A DNA stretch of 64,000 nt, taken from contig NZ_JAHVJA010000005.1 of NCBI RefSeq assembly GCF_019801465.1, forward strand, positions 182,848 through 246,847, read 5' to 3'. The stretch is from Leisingera daeponensis (lineage in GTDB: Bacteria; Pseudomonadota; Alphaproteobacteria; Rhodobacterales; Rhodobacteraceae). A program made the position numbers and the translations under genes. This document shows, one piece after another, positions 1 through 9,450 of this stretch (positions are counted from its first letter, which is position 1; each line of letters opens with the position of its first letter). The notes below the pieces were generated by a model that did not search any database, was not told where the DNA came from, and saw only the letters and a list, made by a program, of their open reading frames with translations.

Positions 1-1
1 C

Positions 2-643
2 CACATCAGCCAGATCATCTCGGTGATCGACGACATCGCCTTCCAGACCAACCTGCTGGCGCTCAATGCGGGCGTCGAGGCGGCGCGGGCGGGCGAGGCC
101 GGCAAGGGCTTTGCTGTGGTCGCCAGCGAGGTGCGCGCCCTGGCGCAGCGCTCCTCGGACGCGGCGATGGAGATCAAGACGCTGATCTCCGACAGCTCCA
201 AACAGGTGGAGCGCGGCGTCGACCTGGTCGGCAAGGCGGGCGAGGCGCTGCAGAGCATCGTCGAGCAGGTGACGCATATCTCGCAGCTGGTCTCCGGCAT
301 TGCCGAGGGCGCCGCGGAGCAGTCCACCGGCCTCAATGAGATCAACACCGGCGTCACCCAGCTGGATCAGGTGACCCAGCAGAACGCGGCGATGGTGGAG
401 GAAGCCACCGCCGCCGGCCACATGCTGAACACCGACGCGGGCAAGCTGGCCGAGCTGGTGGCGCATTTCCGGGTGTCCGGCGGCACGGTTTCCGCCCGCC
501 CGGCCGCAGCTGCCGCGCCTGCCGCGGCGGTCCGGCCTGCGCCCTCGGCCCATGGCGAGGCGGACTGGCAGGTGGAGGCCAGCCCGGCTCCGGCCGCGGC
601 CGCCAGCGGCAATGCCGCCCGCGATCTCTGGCAGGATTTCTGA
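2..643 (+). CDS. Methyl-accepting chemotaxis protein, C-terminal part (cut by window edge)
   Basis: Only the cytoplasmic signalling end of a chemoreceptor is present; the reading frame is already open at the left edge, so sensor and membrane segments lie outside. The segment begins with [20 protein letters not shown] and continues through [22 protein letters not shown], the highly conserved hairpin tip of MCPs that contacts CheA and CheW. After the helical bundle comes an Ala/Pro-rich linker and the end LWQDF, which resembles the C-terminal tether for CheR/CheB seen in many receptors. A strong hairpin follows the stop, so the gene probably ends its transcript. The ligand cannot be judged from this part. 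Confidence 0.95.
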   Translation, partial: HISQIISVIDDIAFQTNLLALNAGVEAARAGEAGKGFAVVASEVRALAQRSSDAAMEIKTLISDSSKQVERGVDLVGKAGEALQSIVEQVTHISQLVSGIAEGAAEQSTGLNEINTGVTQLDQVTQQNAAMVEEATAAGHMLNTDAGKLAELVAHFRVSGGTVSARPAAAAAPAAAVRPAPSAHGEADWQVEASPAPAAAASGNAARDLWQDF

Positions 644-655
644 CCATCCAACGGA

Positions 656-684
656 GGCGCCGCGGAAATTCCCGCGGCGCCTTT
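656..684 (+). terminator. Rho-independent-type terminator after the chemoreceptor gene
   Basis: A perfect 10-bp GC-rich stem (GGCGCCGCGG pairing with CCGCGGCGCC) with a 6-base loop lies 12 bases after the stop and is followed by TTT. The U-tract is short, as is common in GC-rich alphaproteobacteria. Confidence 0.7.
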
Positions 685-1158
685 GCCTTCAGGGGCCCAC
701 TGGCCGGCTGCCGGCCGTTGGTCCGGCCGGCCGCAGACAGGCCCTCCGCCTGCAAGCTTTGCTGCAGGCGCTGATCCGCGTTCCGCCTGCCGGCAAACGG
801 GCTGGTTGCCCTTTACCCAGCCTCAGCATCAAACAGACCGGCCGGCCGCTCCGCGTCTTCGGAGGCACCGCCGGGGCCGGCCAACGCGCTCAGCCCCCCG
901 TCTTGCACACTTGTGACGCCAGCGGAACGGCGGCCAAATAGCACCCGCCCCAACGCGTGAAATTTCCGAAAAATGGCAGGATCCTGCGTTCATGCATCGC
1001 AAAATCCGGCAATGGACTGGAACGGCTCAGTTTTCTTTAATTAAATCTCCGCAGATAATAAACCCAAGCGCGATAAAATTCACTGTAAGATACTTATGCG
1101 TGTGATGGGCCGGGCGCGTTCAAGCCCGGGTGCCGTGCCAGTTCAAAGGGGTAAAAGG
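685..1158. other. Intergenic region with no supported gene
   Basis: The left part is GC-rich without a credible coding pattern. From about 1030 to 1100 the sequence becomes AT-rich, with TTTAATTAAAT and TAAAATTCACTGTAAGAT, which is where a promoter for the following signalling genes would be expected. I see no confident -35/-10 pair. Confidence 0.4.
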
Positions 1159-1890
1159 ATGAGTAACGACCACTTGCCAGAGATGAAAGCGCCGCCATTT
1201 ATGCAGCCTGTGATCCTCAACATTCTTTCGGTTGACGATGATGAAATTGACAGGCTGCGTCTGAGAAAGCTGTGCCGCAAGGCCGGCATGGAGGCCGAGT
1301 TCTTTGAGGCCGCCAACCTGGATGAGATGCGCCAGCAACTGGACAAGGAACAGTATGACCTGGTGTTTCTGGACCACAACCTTGGCATGGACACAGGCTT
1401 GGATGCGCTGAAACTGCTGCTGACCCATGAGGAGCAGGTCCAGGCCGTGCCGATAATGCTGACAAGTGTCACCAGCTATCAGACCGCCGTGAAGGCGATG
1501 CGCCGGGGCTGTGCCGATTACATCGTCAAGGAAGAACTATCGGTGGACGCTTTGATCAAATCCATTGCCTCCGCCATCGAACGGCGGGCGCTGTATGGCC
1601 AACTGTCCAGTGCCCGGGCGTCGGAAAAGGAGCTGAAGCGGATATTCCAGCGGTTCATCGTCGGCTGCGGACCGGACCTGCGGCTGCTGCTGAGCCGGAC
1701 ACTTGCCGGTGTGCGGGTGGTGAAATCGCAGACACGCCAGGATGACGTCGTGCCGCCTTCGGTCCTGGCGGATGTCTCAATGCTGGAACGCAGCTGCAGA
1801 GACCTGGTGGCCTTCATGGACGATCTGGACAGCGTCATTGAGGACACTCGCGCGGTGACCGCCCGAGCGACCCCGAACCTGCTTCAGTAA
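1159..1890 (+). CDS. Receiver-domain protein with degenerate kinase dimerisation-like tail
   Basis: Residues about 20-135 form a CheY-like receiver: acidic cluster DDDE at 26-29, phospho-acceptor Asp72 in FLDHNLG, Thr102 in MLTSV and Lys124 in IVKEE. The remaining ~110 residues are helical. Their segment around 158-178 lines up with the H-box region of the kinase encoded two genes downstream, but the position of the phospho-acceptor histidine (about residue 168) is Val, and no ATPase domain follows. It is therefore probably not a kinase but a phosphate acceptor or partner of the downstream kinase (inference). The start at 1159 was chosen because AAAGGGGTAAAAGG lies just before it; an in-frame start at 1096 lacks such a site. 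Confidence 0.85.
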   Translation: MSNDHLPEMKAPPFMQPVILNILSVDDDEIDRLRLRKLCRKAGMEAEFFEAANLDEMRQQLDKEQYDLVFLDHNLGMDTGLDALKLLLTHEEQVQAVPIMLTSVTSYQTAVKAMRRGCADYIVKEELSVDALIKSIASAIERRALYGQLSSARASEKELKRIFQRFIVGCGPDLRLLLSRTLAGVRVVKSQTRQDDVVPPSVLADVSMLERSCRDLVAFMDDLDSVIEDTRAVTARATPNLLQ

Positions 1891-1989
1891 CGGGCCTCGC
1901 CATTGGCCGGACTTTAAACGCAAGAACCGCAATCCCTGTCACTGAGTCACGCGGCAACGGCAGATGCGGCAGAAAGGAGCGACAGACAG

Positions 1990-2478
1990 ATGAGCAGTTC
2001 CCGCCCTCCCCGCCCGGCATTGAACATCATCCTGGTCGAAGACGATGACGGCGATGCAAAGGCCCTGCGCCGGGCCTTTGAACGGGCCCGTATGGCGAAT
2101 CCGGTCACCCGGTTTGCTGATGGTGTCGACGCTCTGGCCTACCTGCGCGGCGAGATGAATCACGTCCCTCCGCCCCATTTCGTGGTGCTGAGCGATATCA
2201 ACATGCCGCGCAAGAACGGGATTGAGCTGCTGAGGGAAATCCGCGCCGATCCAGTGCTGCATGACATCCTGTTCATCGTGCTGACGACCTCGGACGACGA
2301 GCGGGACATCTCCGAAGCTTATGCCAACAACGTCGCCGGCTACATTCTCAAGTCCAAGGCAGGCGGCATGTTTGCCAACCTTATGGCAACGCTCGACAAT
2401 TACTGGCGAATTGTCGAACTGCCCGAAATACACATCAAAAAGGTGACCGATGGCAGCTCTCAACATCCTGCTCATTGA
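1990..2478 (+). CDS. Single-domain response regulator, Rcp1-like
   Basis: At 162 residues this is a lone receiver domain with no output domain. It shows the acidic pair in LVEDDDGD, the phospho-acceptor Asp in LSDINMPRKNG, Thr-Thr-Ser in VLTTSDDE and Lys in YILKSK. The extra loop between helix 1 and strand 2 and the long PPPHFVVLSDINMP region are typical of the Rcp1 group, which usually receives phosphate from a separate histidine kinase. It overlaps the next gene by 29 bases in another frame, which implies coupled translation and a shared pathway. AGAAAGGAGCGACAGACAG before the start supplies a ribosome site. Confidence 0.9.
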   Translation: MSSSRPPRPALNIILVEDDDGDAKALRRAFERARMANPVTRFADGVDALAYLRGEMNHVPPPHFVVLSDINMPRKNGIELLREIRADPVLHDILFIVLTTSDDERDISEAYANNVAGYILKSKAGGMFANLMATLDNYWRIVELPEIHIKKVTDGSSQHPAH

Positions 2479-3541
2479 CGATGACGCCGGCGACCGGAAG
2501 CTGTTGCGCCGGCTGCTGAAGAAGCACCATCCGGACGCCAGGATAAATGAGGCCGACAGCGGCGAAGGTGCCTTGGGGCACGCCGGGCAGCCGGCAGACG
2601 TGATTTTTCTGGACTACCTGCTGCCGGACGGCACCGGACTCGACCTGATCGCCCGGCTGAACGAGGCCTGGCCGCGGGCCGTTCTGTTCATGACCACCGG
2701 CCATGGAGACGAGGAAATCGCCAAAAGCGTCATCCTGGCCGGAGCCAGCGATTACATCCCCAAATCGGCGCTCAGCGCGGAAGCGCTGAAGCGGATGATT
2801 GCCAACGGGCTGAAGGTCGCTGACATGCGCTGGCGGATCCAGGAGCAGCAGAACGAGCTGCGCCTGTTCTCGGATGTTCTGATCCACGACATGCGGGCAC
2901 CGCTGCGGGCTATTAAGTTCCTCAGTGATCAAATACAGGAGGAATATGCCGAAGGTGACCTGGAGGAAGTGTCCCGGCAATTCGAGCTGATGAAGAAATC
3001 AGTGAACAAGACCTCCGAACTGATCGAGCGGCTGGCAAGCCATATCAACCCGCATAGTGACGGCCGGGCGGAGCGGGTGACGGTCGAAAGCCTGTTTGAC
3101 AGTTTGCGCACAGTCCTGGCGCAGGACCTGGCGGAGTCCGGCGCCAGAATCGACTGGCAGTCCAATGGTCTGAACGTGGTGTGTTTTCCGCCGGATATCG
3201 TGCAGCTTCTGCAGAACCTGATCGGAAACGCGATCAAGTACAGCGGCGGCAAGACCCCGGAAATCACAGTGACTGCGGAACCTGCGCACCCAGGGCTGAT
3301 GATCTCCGTCTCCGATAACGGCATTGGCGTGCCGCCGGAATACCGGGAAAAGATCTTTGAGCCTTTCAAGCGGCTGCAGCGCGGCAGCGAGCAGCCCGGC
3401 ACCGGGCTGGGCCTTGCCACCTGTGCCAAGATCGCAAAGCGCCACGAGGGTGTGATCTGGTGCGACCCGCAAACGGAAACTGGCACCACAATCCGGTTCA
3501 CGATCGGACTTGTCGCGCAGCTCGCCCGAGAAACGGCCTGA
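2450..3541 (+). CDS. Receiver-histidine kinase hybrid, cytoplasmic
   Basis: Residues 4-120 are a receiver domain (DDD at 10-12, phospho-acceptor Asp55 in FLDYLLPDG, Thr-Thr at 72-73, Lys95 in IPKS). A coiled-coil linker leads to a HisKA domain with phospho-acceptor His146 in VLIHDMRAPLRAI, then an ATPase domain with the N box QNLIGNAIKYSG, G1 box VSDNGIGVP and G2 box GTGLGLATC. There is no membrane segment and no input sensor such as PAS, so the N-terminal receiver may itself be the input. With the two receiver proteins upstream it forms a compact phosphorelay module. The end product of the relay is not encoded here. Confidence 0.92.
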   Translation: MAALNILLIDDDAGDRKLLRRLLKKHHPDARINEADSGEGALGHAGQPADVIFLDYLLPDGTGLDLIARLNEAWPRAVLFMTTGHGDEEIAKSVILAGASDYIPKSALSAEALKRMIANGLKVADMRWRIQEQQNELRLFSDVLIHDMRAPLRAIKFLSDQIQEEYAEGDLEEVSRQFELMKKSVNKTSELIERLASHINPHSDGRAERVTVESLFDSLRTVLAQDLAESGARIDWQSNGLNVVCFPPDIVQLLQNLIGNAIKYSGGKTPEITVTAEPAHPGLMISVSDNGIGVPPEYREKIFEPFKRLQRGSEQPGTGLGLATCAKIAKRHEGVIWCDPQTETGTTIRFTIGLVAQLARETA

Positions 3542-3734
3542 AGGCGCTTGTTCCCAAGGCGGAATGCATACTTCTTCCCAGCCCATCGGATCATCCTGGG
3601 GCCAACCACTCCGCCAACCGCGTTCCCCTGGGCCGGAATTTGTTAGGCTAGCCGGGTGCAACCGGCTCTTGGGAGGGGCGCACCGCTGCCCGGACCGCGC
3701 CGCCAGCTCCGTCCAGAACCGCCTTCTGCAGATG

Positions 3735-4349
3735 CTACCCTTCCAATGAGACCCAAAGCACCTTGGCGTCTTCCTTGCTGACCGAAACACAGCCATGGCC
3801 CATACCGCTATCGTAATAAACGGAATCACCCGCACCCATGCGAAGGGGCCGGTAGTGTTCCGTGTAGAGAATGAGCTCGCCGCTGAGCACAAACATGAAT
3901 TCTTCGCCTTGGTGCCGCACCCAATTGTCGAACTCTGTGACGTCCCGCGCCTTGATGGTGCTGATATAAGGCACCATGCGCTTGCTGGTCAGCTCGCTGC
4001 ACAAAAGCTCGTGATCGTAGGTCGAGGTTTCCTTGTGCTCGCCTTCCCCCGTGCGGGTGAAGTCCCGGCGCCCGGTTACACCACTTTGGCTGGATTGCAC
4101 AAACAGCTGCGGCGTTTCCAGCTCCAGCGTCTGCATCAGGCGCCGGATAATCTCAAAACTGGGGCGGGTCTGGTTGTTCTCGATCTTGGACAAGGTGGAC
4201 CTTCCGATGGCAGCAGCCCTGGCGGCTTCCTCGAGCGTCAGACCCTTTTCCTTGCGCGCTTCACGAATCATTTTACCCAGAATTTCGCCATCCGGAGCCT
4301 CCACTGCTTCGGGGCCCAGTCCTGTTTCTTCTGAGGGAATTGGTTCCAT
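3735..4349 (-). CDS. XRE-family transcriptional regulator with C-terminal cupin domain
   Basis: Residues about 25-80 form a helix-turn-helix of the Cro/CI type (LTLEEAARAAAIGRSTLSKI, then ENNQTRPS). Residues about 125-200 form a small cupin with HQGEEFMFVLSGE and GDSVYYDSGMGHG, which usually binds a small ligand. Such XRE-cupin proteins commonly control neighbouring amino-acid or amine metabolism genes. It is divergent from the lpd-lipA-gcv operon, and an inverted repeat lies between the two starts, so it is the obvious candidate regulator of that operon (inference). AGGAGA precedes the chosen start. The ~190 bases on its 3' side, before the kinase gene end, hold no visible gene. Confidence 0.9.
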   Translation of the reverse strand: MEPIPSEETGLGPEAVEAPDGEILGKMIREARKEKGLTLEEAARAAAIGRSTLSKIENNQTRPSFEIIRRLMQTLELETPQLFVQSSQSGVTGRRDFTRTGEGEHKETSTYDHELLCSELTSKRMVPYISTIKARDVTEFDNWVRHQGEEFMFVLSGELILYTEHYRPLRMGAGDSVYYDSGMGHGCVSVSKEDAKVLWVSLEG

Positions 4350-4434
4350 TTCTGCGATTTCTCCTGATCCGAAAACACCTTAGCTTTGATGTATCTGTCG
4401 GTCAAAATTTCCGTGATCGCACTTTCTGTTTGCA

Positions 4435-4454
4435 ATAGGGAAAAAGTTTCCTAT
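4435..4454. promoter_or_regulatory. Candidate operator between the XRE-cupin gene and lpd
   Basis: ATAGGGAAA and TTTCCTAT form an imperfect inverted repeat separated by AAG. It lies in the divergent intergenic region, about 70 bases before lpd. XRE-family repressors bind such short repeats. The assignment is positional inference. Confidence 0.45.
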
Positions 4455-4522
4455 AGGAGACGCAGCGTCGTATACGACTGAATACCTGCCGGTCCTGAAC
4501 CGCTTTTCGGAGGAGACACCAC

Positions 4523-5905
4523 ATGAGCGCATATGATCTGATCGTGATCGGGGCCGGTCCGGGCGGTTATGTCGCAGCAATCCGCGCGGCGCAGCTGGGC
4601 CTGAATGTCGCTTGCGTCGAAGGCCGCGGATCGCTGGGCGGCACTTGCCTCAACGTCGGCTGCATCCCCTCCAAAGCGCTGCTGACCTCCTCCGGCAAAT
4701 ATGCGGAACTGTCCCATTTGGCCGCGCATGGAATTGCCGTCGAAGGGGCCACTCTGGACCTGGGCGCGCTGATGGCACGCAAGGACAAGATTGTCGGCGA
4801 CCTGACCAAGGGCATCGCCTTCCTGTTCAAGAAGAACGGCGTCGACCACATCGAAGGCTGGGCCAGCATTCCAGCGCCCGGCCAAGTGCAGGTTGGTGAG
4901 GACATCCACACTGCCAAGAGCATTCTGATTGCCACCGGTTCGGAGCCCGCCGCCCTCCCTGGCGTGGAGATCGACGAGGTTGACGTGCTGAGCAGCACCG
5001 GTGCGTTGGCGCTGGACGCTGCCCCGGAGCATCTGGTGGTGATCGGCGCCGGCGTGATCGGGCTTGAACTCGGTCAGGTCTGGTCACGCCTCGGATCCAA
5101 AGTGACGGTGGTGGAATACCTCGACCGCATCCTGCCCGGCATCGACGGCGAGATCGCCAAGCTGTCCCAGCGGGCGCTGAGCAAGCGCGGGCTGAAGTTC
5201 CAGCTGGGCCGCGCACTGAAGACCATCGAAAAGCGCGGAAACACCTTGAGCCTGACGCTGGACCGCGTCGGCAAGGACAAAGAAGAGCAGATCGAAGCGG
5301 ACAAGGTGCTGGTCGCCATCGGCCGCCGTCCGGTGACCCGCGGCCTGGGCCTGGAAAAGCTGGGCGTTTCCATCAGCGCGCGGGGCTTCATTGAGGTGGA
5401 CGAGCGTTTTTCCACCTCCGTTCCGGGCATTTTTGCCATCGGCGACTGCGTGCCCGGCCCGATGCTGGCGCATAAGGCCGAGGAAGACGGTGTCGCCTGT
5501 GTTGAGATGCTGGCTGGCGAGCTCGGCCATGTGGATTACAACACTGTGCCCGGCGTTGTTTATACCGACCCGGAGGTGGCCTCTGTCGGCCAGACCGAGG
5601 AAGCGCTGAAGGAGGCCGGCACTGATTACATTACCGGCAAGTTCGCTTTCATGGCCAATTCCCGCGCCCGTTCCACTGGCGAAACCGACGGTGCGGTAAA
5701 GGTGCTGGCATCACCCGAGGGCAAGATCCTCGGCGCCCACATCTGCGGCGCGCATGGCGGCGATCTGATCGCCGAACTGGTGCTGGCGATGACCAAGGGA
5801 GCCACGGTCGAGGACGTTGCGCGCACCTGCCACGCGCACCCTGCACTGGGTGAAGCAATCAAAGAAGCCTGCCTCGACGCGCTCAGCCGCGCCATCCACG
5901 CCTGA
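4523..5905 (+). CDS. lpdA: Dihydrolipoyl dehydrogenase (L-protein of glycine cleavage)
   Basis: This flavoprotein reoxidises dihydrolipoamide with NAD+. It has the FAD-binding motif [18 protein letters not shown] at the N-terminus, the redox disulfide Cys42-Cys47 in [13 protein letters not shown], an NAD-binding motif [12 protein letters not shown], and the C-terminal His-Glu pair in [14 protein letters not shown]. The 460-residue length is normal. It begins an operon that ends with gcvT-gcvH-gcvP, so it is probably a dedicated L-protein rather than only the shared enzyme of the pyruvate and 2-oxoglutarate complexes. GGAGGAG lies just before the start. The leader is short and contains no glycine riboswitch-like fold that I could recognise. 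Confidence 0.96.
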   Translation: MSAYDLIVIGAGPGGYVAAIRAAQLGLNVACVEGRGSLGGTCLNVGCIPSKALLTSSGKYAELSHLAAHGIAVEGATLDLGALMARKDKIVGDLTKGIAFLFKKNGVDHIEGWASIPAPGQVQVGEDIHTAKSILIATGSEPAALPGVEIDEVDVLSSTGALALDAAPEHLVVIGAGVIGLELGQVWSRLGSKVTVVEYLDRILPGIDGEIAKLSQRALSKRGLKFQLGRALKTIEKRGNTLSLTLDRVGKDKEEQIEADKVLVAIGRRPVTRGLGLEKLGVSISARGFIEVDERFSTSVPGIFAIGDCVPGPMLAHKAEEDGVACVEMLAGELGHVDYNTVPGVVYTDPEVASVGQTEEALKEAGTDYITGKFAFMANSRARSTGETDGAVKVLASPEGKILGAHICGAHGGDLIAELVLAMTKGATVEDVARTCHAHPALGEAIKEACLDALSRAIHA

Positions 5906-5921
5906 TCCGGAGCCCCGCCAG

Positions 5922-6866
5922 ATGACGATCCAGCTGCGTCCCCGCCACCCGGAAAAGGCTCACAAAGCCGACAGCGCGATCCCGCGCAAGCCCAAGTGGA
6001 TCCGCAAGAAAAAGATCGAAGGCGCGGCGTATTACGAAACCCGTAAACTGATGCGCGAGCACGACCTGGCGACTGTCTGCGAGGAAGCCGCCTGCCCCAA
6101 CATCGGCGAATGCTGGTCCAAGCGCCATGCCACCATGATGATCATGGGCGAGGTCTGCACCCGCGGTTGCTCCTTCTGCAACGTGACCACCGGCAAGCCT
6201 GACACGCTGGATGCGTTTGAACCGGGCCGGGTTGCCGCGGCGGTCAAGAAACTGGGCCTGCGCCACGTGGTGATCACCTCTGTCGACCGGGATGACCTGG
6301 CGGACGGCGGGTCCAAGCACATCGCCCAGACCATCCGCGCCACCCGCCACCAGAACCCCGGCACCACCATCGAGGTGCTGACCCCGGATTTCCTGGGTAA
6401 GGGCGAAGCTGCCCAGACAGTGTTCGAGGCAGCGCCGGATGTCTTCAACCACAATCTGGAAACCGTGCCGCGCCTCTATCCGCGCGTGCGCCCAGGCGCG
6501 CGCTACTACACCTCGCTGCGTCTCTTGGACGATGCCAAGCGCACCAACCCGCAATTGTTCACCAAATCCGGCATCATGGTGGGTCTGGGTGAGACCCTGG
6601 ACGACGTGCGCCAGGTGATGGACGATCTGCGCGCGGCTCAGGTCGACTTCCTGACCGTGGGACAGTATCTGCAGCCCACCCCGAAGCATCATCCGATTGA
6701 TCGCTTCTGGGAACCCGAAGAATTCGTCCAGCTGGAGCAGATCGCCCGTGCCAAGGGCTTCCTGCATGTGTCGGCGACACCGCTGACCCGCTCCTCGTTC
6801 CACGCGGATGAAGATTTTGCCGCCCTGAAAGAGGCCCGTCAGATGGCCTTGGCAAAGGGCATTTAA
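5922..6866 (+). CDS. lipA: Lipoyl synthase (radical SAM)
   Basis: LipA inserts two sulfur atoms into octanoyl groups bound to H-protein and E2 subunits. The sequence carries both cluster motifs: the auxiliary [13 protein letters not shown] (Cys-x4-Cys-x5-Cys) and the radical [13 protein letters not shown] (Cys-x3-Cys-x2-Cys). The length of 314 residues from the ATG at 5922 fits the family; a longer frame begins inside lpd and is unlikely. It starts 16 bases after lpd, so it is in the same operon. Its presence here supplies the cofactor needed by GcvH. No lipB or lplA is seen nearby, so octanoyl transfer must be encoded elsewhere. Confidence 0.95.
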   Translation: MTIQLRPRHPEKAHKADSAIPRKPKWIRKKKIEGAAYYETRKLMREHDLATVCEEAACPNIGECWSKRHATMMIMGEVCTRGCSFCNVTTGKPDTLDAFEPGRVAAAVKKLGLRHVVITSVDRDDLADGGSKHIAQTIRATRHQNPGTTIEVLTPDFLGKGEAAQTVFEAAPDVFNHNLETVPRLYPRVRPGARYYTSLRLLDDAKRTNPQLFTKSGIMVGLGETLDDVRQVMDDLRAAQVDFLTVGQYLQPTPKHHPIDRFWEPEEFVQLEQIARAKGFLHVSATPLTRSSFHADEDFAALKEARQMALAKGI

Positions 6867-6891
6867 CCTTAACGCAAGCGGGAGGAGACCC

Positions 6892-8262
6892 ATGGAAGCG
6901 TTAAATTCAATCGTAGGAGCCGTAAACGGCGTGGTTTGGGGGCCAATGATGCTGGTCCTCATTCTCGGCGTCGGCTTCTTCCTTCAGGTTGGCCTGAAGT
7001 TCATGCCGATCCGGAAACTGGGCATGGGCTTCGGCCTGATGTTCAAGGGCCGTGAAGGCACCGGCGAAGGCCAGATCAGCCCCTTCAACGCGCTGATGAC
7101 CGCTCTGTCGGCCACCATCGGCACCGGCAACATCGCCGGTGTTGCAACCGCCGTTTTCCTCGGCGGCCCCGGCGCGCTGTTCTGGATGTGGATGACCGCG
7201 CTGGTCGGCATGGCCACCAAGTATTCCGAAGCCGTCTGCGCCGTGAAATTCCGTGAGCGCGACGAGGAAGGCAACTATGTCGGCGGCCCGATGTATTACA
7301 TCAAGAACGGCCTCGGCGCGAAATGGGCCTGGCTGGGCGTGGCCTTTGCCGTGTTCGGCTCCATCGCGGCCTTCGGCATCGGCAACGGCGTGCAGGCAAA
7401 CGGCGTGGCACAGGTTCTGGAGACCAACTTCGGGTTCAGCACCTCCATCACCGGTATCGTGCTGATGGTGCTGACCGGCGCCGTGATCCTGGGCGGCATC
7501 ACCCGCATCGGCGCGGTGGCCGGCAAGCTGGTCCCGTTCATGGCGGTCAGCTACATCATCGCCGGCCTGATCGTGCTGGTCGTCAACGCAGACGCCATCG
7601 GCAATGCATTCAGCCTGGTGTTCACCCACGCCTTTACCCCCTCGGCGGCCGAAGGCGGTTTCGCCGGTGCAGCAGTCTGGGCAGCGATCCGGTTTGGCGT
7701 GGCCCGCGGCGTGTTCTCGAACGAAGCTGGCCTTGGCTCCGCGCCGATCGCCCACGCGGCAGCGAATACCAAAGGTCCCGTCAACCAGGGTCTGATCGCG
7801 ATGCTGGGCACCTTCATCGACACCATCATCGTCTGCTCGATCACCGGTCTGGCGATCATTGCTTCCGGTGCCTGGACCTCCGGCGAATCCGGTGCGGCGC
7901 TGACCTCGCTGGCATTTGAAACCTCGCTGCCCGGCGTTGGCGGCTACCTGATCGCCATCGCACTGTCTATCTTTGCCTTCACCACCATCCTGGGTTGGTC
8001 CTATTATGGCGAGAAGTGCATGGAATTCCTCTTTGGCGTGAAGGTCATGCTGCCCTACCGCATCCTGTGGATCGTTGCGATCTATTTCGGCGCCACCGCC
8101 GACCTCGGCTTCATCTGGCTGCTGGCTGACACCCTGAACGCGATGATGGCCGTTCCAAACCTGATCGCCCTGGCCCTGCTGAGCCCGATCGTCTTCAAGG
8201 TGACGAAGGAGTTCTTTGCCACCGGCGGCAAGTCGGAAGAAGCCGGCCGCGCTGCTGAATAA
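6892..8262 (+). CDS. Sodium:alanine/glycine symporter (AGCS family)
   Basis: The 456-residue protein has about ten membrane helices and AGCS family signatures: the segment SATIGTGNIAGVATAVFLGG, GGPMYYI, and FSNEAGLGSAPIAHAAA. Family members import alanine or glycine with sodium. Its position between lipA and gcvT suggests that it imports glycine for the cleavage system (inference). GGGAGGAGACCC precedes the start. It is 25 bases from lipA, and a hairpin follows its stop. Confidence 0.93.
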   Translation: MEALNSIVGAVNGVVWGPMMLVLILGVGFFLQVGLKFMPIRKLGMGFGLMFKGREGTGEGQISPFNALMTALSATIGTGNIAGVATAVFLGGPGALFWMWMTALVGMATKYSEAVCAVKFRERDEEGNYVGGPMYYIKNGLGAKWAWLGVAFAVFGSIAAFGIGNGVQANGVAQVLETNFGFSTSITGIVLMVLTGAVILGGITRIGAVAGKLVPFMAVSYIIAGLIVLVVNADAIGNAFSLVFTHAFTPSAAEGGFAGAAVWAAIRFGVARGVFSNEAGLGSAPIAHAAANTKGPVNQGLIAMLGTFIDTIIVCSITGLAIIASGAWTSGESGAALTSLAFETSLPGVGGYLIAIALSIFAFTTILGWSYYGEKCMEFLFGVKVMLPYRILWIVAIYFGATADLGFIWLLADTLNAMMAVPNLIALALLSPIVFKVTKEFFATGGKSEEAGRAAE

Positions 8263-8269
8263 GCTCTCC

Positions 8270-8294
8270 GGGAGGGCGCGCCCTGTGCCCTCCC
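8270..8294 (+). terminator. Hairpin between the symporter gene and gcvT
   Basis: GGGAGGGC pairs with GCCCTCCC around a 9-base loop, directly after the symporter stop. There is no U-tract, so it may slow transcription or protect mRNA ends rather than terminate fully. Confidence 0.45.
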
Positions 8295-8330
8295 CACTCC
8301 GGAACCATACCAAATCAAAGGCTGCACAGG

Positions 8331-9428
8331 ATGACCGACGCACCAAAACGCACCCCGCTTTATGACCTGCACGTCGAGCTTGGCGGCAAGATGGTCGACT
8401 TCGCCGGCTGGGAAATGCCGGTGCAGTATCCCATGGGCATCATGGGCGAGCACAAGCAGTGCCGCGAAAAGGCCGCGCTGTTTGACGTCTCCCACATGGG
8501 CCAGGTGATCCTGCGCGGCGAAAACGTGGGCGAGAAGCTGGAAACGCTTTGCCCGCAAGCCTATGCCGGTCTGAAAGAAGGCAAGGCACGCTACGGTTTC
8601 TTCACCAACGAAGACGGCGGCATCATGGACGACCTGATCGTCTCCAACGCCGGCGACCATTACTTTGTCGTGGTAAACGCAGCCCTGCGCCATCAGGATA
8701 TCCCGCATATGCAGGCCAATCTGGACGGCGTCGAGGTGACCGAGATTTTCGACCGCGCGCTGGTAGCCGTGCAAGGCCCCAAGGCTGAGGAAGTTGTGGG
8801 CGCGCTCTGCCCGGCCGCCCGCGAGCTGAAGTTCATGGAAACCACCGTGGCGGATATCGGCGGTGCCGAATGCCGCATTTCGCGCCTCGGCTACACCGGC
8901 GAAGACGGCTACGAAATCTCGATCCCGGAAGCCGATGCCATCCGCATTTCCAAACTGTTCCTGGCCCATGACGACTGCGAGCCCGCGGGCCTCGGTGCCC
9001 GCGACTCGCTGCGCCTCGAAGCCGGCCTCTGCCTTTATGGCAACGACATCGACCAGTCGACCTCCCCGGTGGAGGCTTCGCTGGGATGGGCGATGCAGAA
9101 GCGCCGTAAAGAAGAAGGGGGCTTCCCCGGTGCCGCCCGCATCCAGAAGGAACTGGCCGAAGGCCCGTCCAAGAAGCTGGTCGGCATCAAGCCCGCGGGC
9201 CGCGCCCCAGCCCGCCAGGGTGTGGAAATCCAAAGCGAAGGCGGCGATACTCTTGGCGCCATCACCTCGGGCAGCTTCGGCCCCACCGTCGGCGGCCCGG
9301 TCGCCATGGGTTATGTTGCGGCGGACCATGCTGCGCCTGGCACCAAGGTGAACCTCCTCATCCGCGGCAAAGCGCAGCCGGCTGAAGTAGTCGCCCTGCC
9401 CTTCGTCACTCAGAACTACAAACGCTAA
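8331..9428 (+). CDS. gcvT: Aminomethyltransferase (T-protein of glycine cleavage)
   Basis: GcvT transfers the one-carbon unit from aminomethyl-H-protein to tetrahydrofolate and releases ammonia. The protein has the N-terminal signature TPLYDLHVELGGKMVDFAGW, the MPVQYPMGIMGEH segment, the folate-site region YGFFTNEDGGIMDDLIV and a C-terminal barrel domain ending in GYVAADHAAPG. The 365-residue length is typical. It is followed 22 bases later by gcvH. The downstream dimethylglycine dehydrogenase-like gene carries a related GCV_T domain but is clearly separate. Confidence 0.96.
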   Translation: MTDAPKRTPLYDLHVELGGKMVDFAGWEMPVQYPMGIMGEHKQCREKAALFDVSHMGQVILRGENVGEKLETLCPQAYAGLKEGKARYGFFTNEDGGIMDDLIVSNAGDHYFVVVNAALRHQDIPHMQANLDGVEVTEIFDRALVAVQGPKAEEVVGALCPAARELKFMETTVADIGGAECRISRLGYTGEDGYEISIPEADAIRISKLFLAHDDCEPAGLGARDSLRLEAGLCLYGNDIDQSTSPVEASLGWAMQKRRKEEGGFPGAARIQKELAEGPSKKLVGIKPAGRAPARQGVEIQSEGGDTLGAITSGSFGPTVGGPVAMGYVAADHAAPGTKVNLLIRGKAQPAEVVALPFVTQNYKR

Positions 9429-9450
9429 GACATCATCAGGAGAGTCAAAA

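Noticed and set aside
4380..4522. Possible glycine riboswitch ahead of lpd
   Set aside because: The leader is short and I could not recognise the two-domain aptamer core; the clear feature is a short inverted repeat.
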